In this document: positions 10,037 to 25,000 of the stretch, piece after piece | Layout: each line of letters begins with the position of its first letter | Numbering within the stretch: the first letter of the stretch is position 1 | NCBI RefSeq assembly: GCF_963678635.1 | Contig: NC_087064.1 | Coordinates: forward strand, 53,402,684-53,466,683 | Origin: Symsagittifera roscoffensis | Lineage: Eukaryota; Xenacoelomorpha; Acoela; Convolutidae | Direction of reading: 5' to 3' | Length of the DNA stretch: 64,000 bases | The notes under the pieces: model-generated | Told to the model about the DNA's origin: nothing | What the model saw: only the letters and a program-made list of their open reading frames with translations | Database searches by the model: none | Position numbers and translations under genes: made by a program

Positions 10037-13000
10037 CTGAAACAACACATCGTGTTATCAAGTTATCTAAGGTTCAGTGGGCGCGCGCAGGAACTTTTTT
10101 GACGATGGGGGGCAGTTTTTGAAAAACTTTGTCGACCATATTTGGAAAAAATTTGGTGTACCACAATTTATTCCCCCCTTATCCCCCCCCCCTCAATCTA
10201 AGAAAATGAAAAGCTGATACTCTTGTTTTTCCATTCAAAGAAGAAAGATATTTTCTATTCAGTAGAAATGGATCTCTTTGACTACACCCCCCTTTTGCAA
10301 AAGGGGAATTGATTCGTTACTAGGTACAAAATTTACTTATGCTCAACCATTGAATTTATTTTTTTATAGGGGTGGCAATTCGTTACCAGGTACCCCAGGG
10401 GGTGAAATAGTTTAAGAGATCTGTAGAAAGGACCACGAAACTTTTCTGGTGTATCTTTTTCGCTTCGGAAAGGAATTAGAAAAATGAACGAATAGCAAGC
10501 ATGGTTATGAAACTGGTGATGGGGATATGATAAGCAACTTTCTTGGGCTCTTCTCGCTCTTTGGCAGACGTGCTAAAAAGGATGCAGCTAGTTACATTCA
10601 CTTCAACTCCCGCTGTGTAACTTCCGTGGAGCGCAAAAAAATTATATTTATTTTTCCAACTTTCTAAAAGTAACCAGTGACTGTCACTCGTTTTACTGCA
10701 TTTTGGAAGAAGAATATTTTGTACGCAGTTTTGGAACCAACCAGAAAATAATCAGTAAATAAGGAGCATTTTTGAAATCAATTCAGCTCATACTTTCAAA
10801 AAACAGATGTGAAACATTATTTGTTCAGATCTAATCTAGTTAACTCACTTGTTATCTTTGGCCGCAGTGGTATTGATGGCATACAAATGAGCAATGGGCA
10901 GTTGTGAGTAGAGCACTTTGGCCTGTGCCTCAGTCAGCCGCATGTTCCTTCTGTCCCACCCTGCTCCGTCCAGATACAATCCATAGATGTAGACTCCCTC
11001 ACTTGGTCCAGCAGTCACATCTTCCCGCATCATTTTGGTCATGTCGTTGCAAAGCACGACTGAATCCAGGGCCCATCCCTTGTGGGCACGGGTGATTTCT
11101 TGCCTCATGGCTGTCAGGAATCCCTGAAAACCATCAATTAGTCGGTTAAAAAAATTTGAAAACAGACTGTTATTTTTTGAAATCAGTAACGAAACTATGC
11201 TTTAAAACTGCCAATTTTCCGGATTTGAAATACATCAAACTGTTTTTCTGTACCTCCATTTGTCTGCAAAATGCATCATTTAAGCAATAAGACATTTATG
11301 TTACAATTTGAAAATTTCAGCAGCCTAGCGGCTATAAATAATCTTGAAAACTTCAGTTAATTGAAATTTTAAAATTTTGGAAGCACAAAAAACAAGCAGT
11401 GTTTATCAAAAAAGAAAATATTTGTCAGAAAAATTAGGGAGGCAATCTCGGTTTTTAGCTGACCTGAGGATTGAAGAATCCTGTAAGCCAGAAGCAGTTG
11501 GGTCTTCCCTGGAAGCACCAAGAGTGGAACTGGGTGTTCCTGTCCAGCAGCTCCGAGAACCAGAACCCAATTGTCGCACTGCTCCACGAGATCTAAAACA
11601 AATCATCAGGGTGAAGTAATTGGAACAATATCTTTAATTGACGAGAAGCTACTGAAAATTATAAAATATTAAGGTGCTCAAAATTTAATAACTCAAGCAA
11701 AGATACCATGTCACAATTTCTCGAAGTTCCCATTCTAATCTCGAGGAAATTTTCTTAGAAAAATCCAAAGTCTATCTTCATTATTGCTAATCTTCTGGTT
11801 AAAATTATTGTTTTGGGAGAGCCTTTCGGGTAATATAAGGAGCCTAGAGTGAAATTGATCCATCCAAATATTATTTTATTTCTGCAAATTGCAGAAGATC
11901 GATCAAAAGCTGTTAAGAATGTCTAAAGATATCCGTTTCTGCTATTTGTCCACACTCCAAACTGAGATGTTTTGTTGACTGAGTCGCCTTCTTCTGGCAA
12001 TCAAATTCAAGGTCGTTTTCTTTTCAAATAATCCGATCTATTTAAATTGAAATCGCAAAAAAAGTCTCAACGAACTCAAAGAAAAAGGAAAAATGATCGA
12101 TTATTTAAAAAAAAAAACTTTCCAAATTTTAAGAAAAAATATATGGCGTTTAAGCTTTTTAAATTTCAAAAATCTTTTATAACCAACATCTTTTTCATAA
12201 AAGTAGCCCAATTACAGAAACTTGAATCAGTAGTTCGTTTTAAAAATCCGCTGAGAAATGTGAAAACTAAATTTTTTCTCCTTTATAGTTTCGTGATTGA
12301 AAAGCGTAATTTGTTTTATTTTTAGATAAAATACAGTTCTGATTTAAATAAACCGGACAAAACGAGCAAAACTTGAAATTTAAAACGCGTTTTTCTCAAA
12401 TTGGGTTCAGTTTAGGTGAAAACTTATGGAGACAAAACTTGCTTAAAATTTTAGCAGAATTCATAAGGTGTAATTTGTGTTGCAAAATTCGGGCCCAAAA
12501 TTTTACCCCAAAAATGGGTCATTTTGGCTTTTCTTAGTTAATCAAAAATTACGCCGAAAATAACGAGTCGATCACAGACATATTTATATCAAAGTGAGCC
12601 CTTTACGTAGCCCAACAAACTTTAAGAAGGGTATATTCTCCAAAAAATATTCGCAAACCGTTTAAAAATTGTTTTTAAACAAAAAGTTGGTATTTTATAT
12701 AGTAAAAACGACTTTTTTGTCTATCAACAAGAACAAATTAACTTATACAAAGTTTTGGAGAATATACCCTTCTTAATTGGCTACGTAAGGGGCTCACTTT
12801 GATATAACTATGTCTGAGATTGACTCGTTACTTTCGGCGTAATTTTTAATTAACTAAGAAAAGCCAAAATGACCCATTTTTGGGGTAAAATTTTGGGCCC
12901 GAATTTTGCAAAACAAGTTACACCATAATAACTTTGCTGAAATTTTGAGCAAGTTTTGTCTCCAAAAGTTTTCACTTAAAGTCGACCCAATTTGAGAAAA

Positions 13001-16000
13001 ACGCGTTTTAAATTTCAAGTTTAACGCGTTTTGTCCGGTTAATTTAAATCAGCACTGTACACGTGAGCAGTATGTTTTCGTGCCATATTTGAAAAATTAG
13101 TGTAATATTTGAAACAATAGTGCAACACTTTTCCTATAGCAAGCGAGCAAAAAGAATAAAAAATAAAAACGTAAAAATTACGTGTTAGCTTGAAAACTTT
13201 TTCAAATGAGTCTGTTTTGTTCAAATTTTTCTTGCGTGTTTCATACCAGATAAGCAACAGCTTATTGCATCTTGAAATTTGTTCAAATCTCGACACTGCG
13301 TCTCGATTTGTTCACAAAAAGTCTCGATGCAATATGAAGCTGTTGCTTATCTACAACCAATGAATTTGCATTCAACTTAATAACTAAAAACAAAATTTCA
13401 AGAAACAAAAGTCAAATTTGAGCGTTTTCAACTTTAAAGGCTTTTTACTGGAAAAAAAAGCAAAAAAAAATAACACCTTTAGAAAATTCTTCGCTACACT
13501 CATTGGCACTTAAAACCCAATCTTTTTAAAATATTGAAGTATTTAAAGTGTATGCAAGCTCCGCTGCGCTTACAACGGCACGACAAGTAAAGTGCACGTA
13601 AAATCGTGTTTGTCGCGTGAGCTACCATTATGAATTGTCGCCTTACGCTTAATTTTATGTCTGGATATTGAAAATTGCCTGTGGAAAGCTTTAAAACTAC
13701 AAGGTTTTAACTTACCTTCTTCCATGAGTTCGGAACCCTCGCATCGTACAACTCATCCAGAGCATCCCTCAGTGTATCATTCATGATGATGGTACCATCT
13801 ATGGCCAACTTCAGATCCTTACAAGTGGACCTCACCATCTTGATTACTTTCTGCATCCGGTCTATCTCCTGTTTCAAGAAGATATTCAGAGGCTGCAGGA
13901 GTCCCATCTTCTTCAGTCTATCTCGCACCTGAAGTACAATTATAATGGTGTGACGGCACTGGTATGAGTTCTGATACGCGCTGCTGGTACGAATTAAGAT
14001 CAGCTAATGCAACATTTAACATAATGGAGTTTTGAATTCTATACAAACTGCCACGGTAAGGACATACTATGTATTATGTTATGTATTTCGACTCCTAATT
14101 GTTCCGACCATTCAAAAAGGGAGCAAGTTTGGAGCTCTTCGGAGGTGTTTTTTGGATTTCCTTGCAAAATCAGGTGTCACAAATAAGCATCGGAATATTT
14201 CGAAGGACATATCATATTAAGGCACTTTCAGTCGCTATTCAAGTGACAAAAAAAATGTTAAAATTTTTCCTAGTGCCGAGAAAAACCGGTTAAAAAATTT
14301 CCTAAAATTAAGGTGTCACAAATAAGAATCGGAATATTTCGAAGGACATCATATTAAGGCACTTTCAGTCGTTATTCAAATGACAAAAAAATGTTAAAAC
14401 TTTTCCTAGTGCCGAGAAAAATCAATTAGAAAATTTCCGAGTAGGTCTTTTAAAAGAAAAGTTTTTAAATTCAGTAGCAAATAACTTTACTAAACAAAAG
14501 CTAGTTTTGGAAACTTCATTTAGTAAGTTTTAGAAAGAATCAAAAAACCATTCTGCAAAAAAGCAGAAAACATTCAGATAAATTTTCTTGAAATATATAT
14601 TTTTTCTTTTTTACTCATTTTTCGAAGACACTAATTTTCTACTTGTTTGTACAGTTATCTCATCACACCTCGCAAAAAAAATACCTTTTTTTGGTTTTTT
14701 TTATGAATGTGGTCGGAACATTCTATGCTACTTGTACAGTAAACGGCTATCCTTGTTTTCTTATTGATTCTTCTGATGCTATTGTTTTCATTCCAGCAAT
14801 GAAAAACAAAATTTTTTTGAAAGAGTCGCGGTGCAAGGTTTGATACTTTTGGATGTTTAACCAACTAATTAAGAGATAATTTTAAGGAGCAGTAAAATAA
14901 TCGAACTGAAATAATGCAGTTCTAAATATGTTGCCCTAAGCATGGATTTTATTTGGGTAGTTTTGTCCAAATTAAAGTGTATAACTTACAGACTCGGTTC
15001 CAGGCTGAAGAAATTTAGTGAATCTTAATTATAAATATGTACGATCGGTGCAGATTTAAACACAAACTGATGATTACTAAATGATGTGAGTAGAAACCAA
15101 CATAAATTGATATTGACTTGAGCTTTAATTTTTTTGTAGTTCCAAACTGCTATACAGTTCAGTTTAAAAAATCAATTCTTTCAACCAAAACAAAATTACG
15201 AGAAAAAAATTTAAAAACAATTTAGTTTATATTTGTCCACATATCCAGTGATAACTCAATTTTTTCATTCGATTGCCTAGCAAAATCTAGAACTTTCTAG
15301 AACCTATCAGATTAACTAGAACAGTTTCACAAAACTAATGTCTTTGTTTATCTCTCACCTCATGTGGCACATAGTCAGGTGGCAGTTTGTCCAGGAACTC
15401 CTGTGCCTGCTTGTACACCACCTGTTCTCTGGACTCCCCTCCTCCTCCGCCGGCTTCCTTTGGCTGGATGTTGAGGATAGTCTCGAGACACTTGCTGGCT
15501 GTGTTCGTCTGGTAGGTGATGTCGGCATTCGGATGCAGTCCGAACACTTGAGGCGTATCGACATTCGGCATGCCTTCAATTAGGTTTCGATATTCGTCCA
15601 CTGTCTTGCATTTAGGGATGGCGTATCCTGGAATAAATCATAACACTTGAAAGATTTGAATATTAAATCGCATAAAATATTTATAGCTGTATTTATTCCT
15701 AATCAGCGTTTGTTTTTCTTTGATTTCAAATGCGAGCTATTTGTTTAGGTTTTATCTCAATATAAATTAAGTTTCCTCTTTTTTCAAATTTCTTAACTTT
15801 TTTAAATAATTTTCTCAGTAAAATTGACAGCACTATGTAAAACTTTTGTCTCCTGTAATTGTTTGTCAGCATAGATTATCAATTCAGGCACTTTCATAAT
15901 GCCACAATAGAGAACATTGAAATTAAATAGAAATGTACAATGTTAAGATTGAGTGACCTTTGTAGAATGAGAAGTCGTCCTTGAACATGTGGTCTCCGAA

Positions 16001-19000
16001 CCAGGAGCGGGCGAAGCAGTTCAGCAGGATCTTGTCGAAGTCGTCCGTCACTCTGCCTCCGTACTGCACCTCCCCTATCATGTAGCGGATGGTTGCCCAC
16101 GAGATCCCCTACGTTACACACGCGCATAACTCATAGCTGATACTAATTGACCTAATTTAATGTCAACAAAATTTTATTTCTGATCTGTTTACCTTAGAGG
16201 TTCCATACTTAACCACTACGAGTCGGAGTATTACTCTCCGTCACTCGTATAATAATGATAAATGTAATTATCAAAAATCAAAGTAACCAATAAGTTGTTT
16301 CAAAAAGACTGATAAATTTGGAAAAAGACTGACCTGGCTCAACTATACCATATTTGCGTAATCCACCATGTTTAAGTAATGCCATGTAGTTCTTATAAAA
16401 ATATTTAAAAGTGTCTCATACCTTCTTAGGGTCCACTTCGTCGAGGTGGTTCTGGCAGAACTGCACTGTGCTAGTGTAGTCGGCACTGTTGAACTCATAG
16501 GGGATATTCCAGCCCAGGGGTCCGAACTTCCTCCTCTCCTGTACCACTGTGTGGAGGAATGCCACAGCATAGAGCAGTGGCTTCCACTCTGGCAGATTCG
16601 AGATCTCCAACTGATCCTGGGTCACACCTGGAATAAATCAGCAGTTGGCATTATTAATATTTTGCTTAGTTAAAACTCTGAGCAAACTGTAATACAGTTG
16701 AAATGTTTCCACTGGGATTTTGATATTCAACATACGCAAGCGCAACTACGCATGTCAATTTGCTTCCGTTAAAAAAAAAAGTTCCTTTGTGTGTTATGGC
16801 ACTTCGCTCAAAATTGGCCAATGAAAGAAATGAAATTCAATAAAAAGCAGAGTAAATTTGATAAAAATTTACTGTTTTCATAAGCTGAGCTTCGAAAAGG
16901 CAACTCATTAAAACTTTCCTCATTATATGGCCAGAAGCTACAGCCGGTTACAGCGAATGCATGCATAAAACAATCAGTTGATTTTCTTATATCCAAACAT
17001 GCTTAAGTGCAACAACTCCCTACCTGCGAATGTTCGCTTGAGACCGGCCTTGACTCCCTGTGGAGGATCAAAGGTGAACTTGATTGAACTCTGGAGGACT
17101 GTGATGGGAAACTTGGGATGGGCTTCACTAGTGATCCACACACGCATCTTCTCGTCTGGGTTTTCGGCCGAGATCACACTGTCCAGCATTTCATCCATGT
17201 AGTCCAGACCCAAATGGCAGTTTTGGAACAACACCCAGCCACCTAAGCAGCACATTTAACAGCAAACCAAAATCGCAGGCAACAAAAAATCTCTACTTAA
17301 AATCGGTTCCTTACATCCAAGGCTTCATTTAATTAGATCCAAAGAACGAAAGTTTGATACTTTGAGAGGTTCAATATAGCACAATGGCTTTTGTCAGAAT
17401 TTTCAAATTTTTAGACATTTTTTCGATCGGAACAATAAATTTCGTGTGGATTTATTGGTATTGAAAAAAGCAGTGCTTTTTTCATTACCGTTTATGGCAA
17501 AGTATCATATTAATATATACCACTATGTAATTACAGTTTATTTTTTGCAGCAATTTAGAGCATCTCAAAGACTCGCCACGGCCAAAAGCAGATAACCTGT
17601 TTATGATATCTTCTCAATTGAGATTAAGATTGAACGAGCAGGATATTGCGAGACTGAACTGACCTTCGGCCATGGCGTTAGACAGGAGCTTCCTCGCGTG
17701 TATCTCCTGTCCCTGTCCCATGGAGATGGCCTTGCACGACAGTCCGTGCTTCTTGGCCAACTTCTCAATACTCTCAGTGGGATCTGAGCCCATACTGAGG
17801 AAGCAGATCATAGGGGTCCTGTTGTCTGATTCCTCCCACAGATTCTCCAAGTTAAGAATTTGAGCCTCCGCAAACTGAAAGAACAGTGTGTGCAGTAAGA
17901 ACATTTTTCATGTATTTGTTTCGGAAACCTTATTTTAGACACAAATGAAATTAGTTTTTACAGGCTGTATGAATTCATATAATTTTTATAGCAAAAACTA
18001 ACCCTAGGGCCCATAGAGTCGACGATGTAGTGTCTGGCCTGAGCTAGAGTCCTGTCTGGACACCAGCTGCGGATGAGGAGAAGTTTGCGGAAGGGATCCA
18101 GAGTGTTGTATCCGTCTGGGATGGTGGCTTCCTCTGGCGCATCTTCATCGAACCACTGCTTCCAGGCTTTGTCATTGCGCCCGACCTACAACACCCAACA
18201 GAATTATACACTTGAATTGTGACCAAATTGTGAATAAGTCTTGAGACTGAATTTTCTGACTAAACAATTTTTTTTAACAGTTTTTGACGAAATGTTAAAT
18301 GTTGGCAATGTGTTTTTTCATTAATTACTCATAATTTGCTTTTTGATTTTTTAAAGCTTTTAGACGTGGATATGGATGGTTTTTTTCTGATCAATTTAAA
18401 GACCTCGGAGCTACATTTCCACATCTTACAATAACTTCAATGCCCAAAAAATGATTGATGATCAGAAAAGAAAAGTCTATAAAATATGAGCATAATGTAC
18501 CTGTTGGAGGATCTGGTTGAACTGGGGCAGGTGTATGAGTGCACAGAGATTGAGCCATGCCATGTCCAGAATCCACTTCTTCGGCTTTGGCTCCACGTCA
18601 TTCAGATTCAGGGCAGCACCACCTAAGCATGCATTTTTGATTTATACTTAAATCAATTAGCAAAACCTAACTGCGTCTATAGTGTTTTTCTTTAAAAATG
18701 TGTTTCCTTCTAATAGTTTGAAGTACTGCAGATTAAAATGGTTTGAAGTAAAATTTTTAATTTCCAAAAAAATGGAAGCACATTTTCTCAGCTGCTTGGT
18801 GAAAAAAAAGTCAAAACATTATTTCATCAATTATCGGTCCATTTTTTTCGTCAGTGATTGTTCGAACGCATAGGAATCTCCAGATGTCACAATGGTAAAA
18901 AGTTTATCTTGAATTTGTGTATCATTTTTCAAAACTTCTCTTAAGTCTTATTGTTTACATTTCTGAAGTTCAAGAAAAATGATTTCAAATCTGAACAAGA

Positions 19001-22000
19001 CTGCTCGTATCAGGGCAAAGCCCTGAATGTTCCGACTGCCTTTCAGGTTTATCGAGCAGCAGTAACATAAAAAAATTAAGTATAATAAAAAAAATTGAAA
19101 TCATTTTTTTCTAAAATTTGAAATTTTTTTTTATGAAATCATCCCCCCACACGCCATATAAAGTTTAAAAGAATAGATTTTGCTCATTTTAACAAAACAA
19201 TTATGGCAAATAAGCTTCTTTTAACCAATTTGGAACGATTTAAAAGACGGATTAAATCTCCGCTTACGCGTTAATAGAGCGAAATATATCGCACGCTAAT
19301 TGTCCCAAATTGGCAATCTTTAAGCCCTCATAACTTCACGAAAAATGATCACAAGTGAAATATCTTTTCAAATTTGAGCTCAGGACAACAATACCTTTTG
19401 AATGATATAAAAAAATTCTGTCAAAAATGGCTAGTTAAAAAGTCGAAATTTGTCTGAAGAAAAAAAAAACCCACCCGAGCACAAATATTCCGTCACTTTC
19501 GTATCGAAAGTCGGAACAAAAATGTATTATGACCTAGAAAACAACTGTGAAAAAACTGACCCTTGATCAAAGTGTTGAACTCGTCCGGCTTGATTCTCTT
19601 CATGTTCAAGTCTATCTTCAAGGTCACCAAAAGTGTGAACATGAACTTATGCTCTTCATAAAGACCTCTGATGGTGTATCTGAATGACTCAAATGTCAAG
19701 CTGTCAATCACATTGGCAATTCGCTTGCTGGTGATGGGGGATTTGGGAGCCCGTTCCATGGAGAGGTCGAATATTCCGAGGAACTGTTTGAGAGACGTCT
19801 GGTACATGATGTTGACCATGCTCATCTCCACGATCAAGAAGTAGACGATGCTACCACGGTTGGCCACTAAACAAATAAATGACTCATTTTTTCTCAATTG
19901 GTTTGTTTTTAATACCTTACGATGTTTCTATAAGTAGGACTGGTTCTGGATATCTCGTAGATCAATGATCTGGTTCCTGTCCCCTCTAAGACTCTCTTCA
20001 TGTAACATTTTCCAATCAAATTTGCGGGGGAAAATGTGATCGAAGAACTTTATTCGTTAATTCATTCAAGATTAAGTCGATAAACCATCCACGCGACCAA
20101 TTTTTGCACCTTGATCATCGGAATGCATGTGTAAGCATTCTGGTAAACATTCCTTGTACCCTGAATCATCTTCTTGGATTATGGTAGGTCTCGAACTGCT
20201 GTTGACAGACCGAAAAACTCGCCACTTCACTTTCGCTTTTCAGATTCAAATGAAGCATAATATGCACTGACTGACCTGGTCTGTACTCCTCTCTTGCAGT
20301 GTTGATTTTGATTTCAGTCTCGGCCGCCACCTTCAGTTTCTCCTTCACCTCGGCTGCCGTCACTTTGGTGCTCTGCAGCACCGCAATCAGTGACTCATCC
20401 TCCACCAGGGATCCCTGAGTGGATGTCAGTCTGTACAGCAGATTGTCCTCCAGCTCCTGAGTCTTCCGTTTGTTAGCTGTCACCTCTTCCATTAGACTCA
20501 CACGCTCTTGTTCCAGTTCCTAACAAATAGAAGAGAAATGAAGATCAATCAGGTCTATGATCATGTACAAAAGTACCTGGTTGTTTTGCAACTATCACAG
20601 AAGATTCATAGCGCTGTTATTAACCCTTGTGATAAAAATTGGTTGTAAAGCCTACATCTTCATCATAAATTTGACATTGAAGCAATTTTTGATGAAAAAA
20701 TAACAAATATCGGCTACAACGGAGTTAATCTTGAGTTTCGGATAACCGTTTTGTTTAACAAAGAGGCGAAGCTGTATTTCGTAAACATAAGTTTTAAAAA
20801 CGCAAAAAAGGATAGACAAGAACAGCAGGTAGTTGTTCAACTACAACAGAAAATTCCGACTACTGTTATTTTTGAAACAAAAAACTTTTTTTTTCGCTTT
20901 ACTAATTTTAATCGCTATTTTGTTTTTCATTTGAGCAGAGAAATTTTTCTAGAACATTAAAAAAGTTTTAATTGGCTACGGTTATCTATGCGAAATTAAT
21001 AACAATTATGTAAACCAATTCAAATTTCGATATTTGTTTATAACGCTGCACTGACCGCTTTCTCCTTGATGATCACAATTCCGAGCAGCTGGTCTTCCAG
21101 TCCCTTCATGGTCACAGTGAAGTCGATGATGGAGGTCCTCGCATAGATCTCGGGAGTGTAACTTGGGTTTCCCAGTTTGGAAGTGACGTACATCTTGAAG
21201 CCCTGCATCACGTCACACTCCTTGTCTCCCACTTTCACCTGGAATGGAAAACCATTAAGGCGATGAAGATTCGTAAAAATATAGTGAAAATTTTCCATTG
21301 AAATATTTTTCCATATTTAAAGTGAGTTTAAAGTTCCACCTGCAAATACATTTGAAAAACAAAAATCAGAAACCAAAACAAAATGTTTAAAACATAGCCA
21401 ACAGACAGTCGTAAAATAGTCAATGAACGCAAATAAACAGAAAAAAAATCACTGACTTGTTTTCCAAGAAAAAGATTTCCGAGAAAAAAGATGGCTTTAA
21501 AGCTCTTTGATTTTTTAAAACAAATTTGATTGGTGCTTTTTGATAAAATTAACCCAATTTGAGAAAAATTGGTCAAACGTAAAATTTTTATTTCGCTGAA
21601 AAATCTGATAATTAAATTCATTTTTCGAAACTAGAAGTTGATCACATTTTTCGTGAACTTTACATTCTTGCTGCTCGATAGTGAAGTTTGTTTTCCTTTT
21701 AACAAAGAAATTTAACTTGAAAAATCAAAAGTCAAACCACGAAAAAGTAAACTTGAGCCTGAACAAATTGAGAGACTTTCCTGAAAAACAAAACAGAACA
21801 AAAATCTTCGCGACTTATATGAGTATTAACCAGGTTCATCGATTCTTAAAAATTGACTGCAAAAACACAGAAACGCTGCATATTATGAGTACCAATGACG
21901 CAAACAAAAGCTAACAGAAACACTCAAACCGGAAAACCCATTGAACTAAATGAAATATTTGATTTTCAAAATAGAAAGATTTCAAAAATCTCAGTAGGCA

Positions 22001-25000
22001 ATGTGACGGCAATGAATTCTTCTGTGAAATGTCATCATTTGCTCTCTGCAAAGCTAACTAACCTTGAGCTGTCTGCCAGATCTGACGAAATTCTTCTCGA
22101 AAATGTTGTCCAGGGCAGGATCCAGCTCTTCATTGATGTCCTCTATCAGAAGGGGTCTCCCCAGCGACAGTGCGTCCTCCAAGTGGTTTCGGAAGTACTT
22201 GTGGTTCAACGATGTCACCTGAAAAACGAAAGATTTGATTCACGTTTTGTGAACTTGATGCCTGTAAGATATTTATTCGAGTCTTAGCGAATTTCGATAC
22301 CTATTAAACTTCAAGAAACATGGCAAAAAAGACAAAAATTGACAGGACAGTTGTTGTATTTATTTAATCTATTTTATACAACTTTTTAATCTGTTTTCCA
22401 ATTCTGGCTGATGCGGTAAATTTGATATTTGGTTCCTTTTGAAGTTTCAGATGACTAACCTGCAGCTCATTTTCTTTTTCTTTGTTTTTGATCCATGTCT
22501 TGGCTTGCAACTGCGGGTCAATAATCAAGGGATATCTGGCCGCTTTGGTCGTAATGATACCATTCTGAACCGACAAATCATCATTGGGCAGACCTTGCAG
22601 ATTCCACTCTCCGATAGTCGCATTGTCGACCAGCATCTGGATCAAATCCAGATCATCGCTGTAGGGAATCTTGTTATTAGCCATCAATTTTCGCCAAGAT
22701 TTCAGAAGCACGTTTCGGAACTCCTGGTTGAAGGGCCCGGAGTACGACAGGAAGCCAGTTGCCAGCAAAACGTCACCAACTAATCGAATAGTCTGGTCGT
22801 CGAACGACTTGCTAGCCTCAGTCCAACGAATCTTCTCGCCTGAAAGTCCGTCAATCAGCGTTGTAGCGTTCTGCATTTTTCGTCGGCATGATTCCGCGTC
22901 GTCAAGTAGATCCTGTTTCTTCTGAATAGCAGAGTCGTACATTTGCTGCACTTCTTTCAGCTCAGCTTCCTTCTGGTCGAGTTGTCCTTGTGCCTCAGAT
23001 AACTCAGCCTGGGCTCCAGCGAGACGCGAACTCTGCACAACCAAATTAGCTTTGAGAGGCAGTACCTCTTTGTTGACGCCATAGAAGAAGCTCATTGCCT
23101 GGGTCCACGAGAGAAGACCTGCGACGTTGCCGGATACCTTCTTGGCTGTTTCGAGGTTGTAGTCTTCTGTCTCCAGATAGGGGGCCAACAGCTCAACCAT
23201 TTCTTCGTTGATCGTATCCTAAATGATATAAATTAAATACACATTTTCCTGCTGTTTAAAGCAACAAATATATTCGATTTTTGATCACATTAAGAGTTCT
23301 TAGCTGTTTTATTATGTAATTTTATTAGAAGAGCGTCAAATTCTTTCATAATTTTCATGATGATGTTTAAGAGTCATTACAACAACAAATTTTGTCTCCA
23401 ACATTTTAACGGAAAACAGGAACTCCGTAAATACTCCTCCCCTGACAATTACAAAAGGGGGACGCATATTACCAGCTATGCGTTTAAAATGCTTAAATGT
23501 CTAACAATTGAATTAGTTATTTCCATCATAGAAGAGGGATTACTATAGAGATTTCAAAAACTAAAGCTAACAGGCAACTTTTACAAGTTTTTTTAAAGAA
23601 CGTTGGACTATACTTGAATCATTTGAATGATAAGGGTAGCATTAAAAGTGTACCTTGGGGAATGTCTGCAGCTGAGTGAGGAACTGAGTGTTTCCCATCA
23701 GTTTCAGACTCTCTCCCCAAGAGGGCTTCACACACTCTTTCTCTGGGTCCTTGGTGGTTGGGTCAATCTTCTTCTGGAACAGGAGCAGCACAGCATCCAT
23801 GATCCTCATGACCAGATGAGGAGGCTTGCCCAATTTTCTCACTGTGGAGATATCGGCCGCTTTGATCGTCTAAAATATGCATGACCAGTTTGGATAGCAA
23901 TATCATAGAACACACATTGAAAGTCGTGTGGGAATGTGAAAGGAAAAACAAAGCTCAAATTGAAGTATCATTGAGATCAATACTCAAACTTTTCAGCCAT
24001 TTTAGATGAATTTCTCATCTGCAATTTTTAAAATAGATTCTATTAATTTTCTGCTGATTTGAAAAGTGTTCTGCGCAGTGTGTCAGAAAAACCCCACTGT
24101 TACATGCAATTTTGCATTGTAGTTCGTACACTTTTGAAACGGATCTCCGATTTTTCTCTGAGCCGCGTCAATCTCAAGATTATCTTAGGACCATCCATGA
24201 GAGAACAAGATTCATTAAGAACCAGCTTCGTCAAACTCATTAACTGTTTTGCGTGTTCTTGGGGCAAAAACGGAAATGTATTCAATATTTGTTGTCACCA
24301 TATGTGCTAATTACCTGCAATGCAGCCTCTGCCTCTGCGAGAGCAGGTGCAGCTGCGGACAGTTTCTTCTCTGCCACCGCCTTGTCCGCCTCGATCTCCT
24401 CCACCAGTGCCTGTGCCCTGTCCTTCACAGTCTGCACCTGGGCCTTCACGGCCTCCGCCGACGTCTGCTTGGCCGTCACCTCTTTCAACACCTGTCAACA
24501 GAGAAGAGTTTATCGGAAATTATTTAAAATTGTTTTTAAACAAAAAATGGTTGTTTTATTTAGCAAAAATGACGTTTTTTGTCTACCAAACAAAAATAAA
24601 TCTAAGTTTTACAATGTTTTGAAAATTATACCCTGGATACAATTTTGTGAGTAAATGACTCGGTAGTTTTGGCGTTGATTATCAAACTTTTGATTATATT
24701 GAGCCCGAATTTTGCAAAAAAAATTGCACCATAAATTTTAACCAATTTTGTCTTTTCATTCTTTTTCACCTAAATTCAACCCAGTTTGAGAAACTTCGCG
24801 TTTTAATTTCAAAGTTTTATGCGTTTTGTTTGGATAATTTAAATCAGAACTGTATCTATAGATTCACTTTTTGAAGCAGTTTTTCCTGACAAATTAGTTA
24901 ATAGTAACTTAAATTTAAAATTTCGAGAGCTAGTGTCAATGATATGCTTTTCAGAAAACAATGAAAGAAGAAAATTTCCCTATGACTTCCGAAAAACAAT

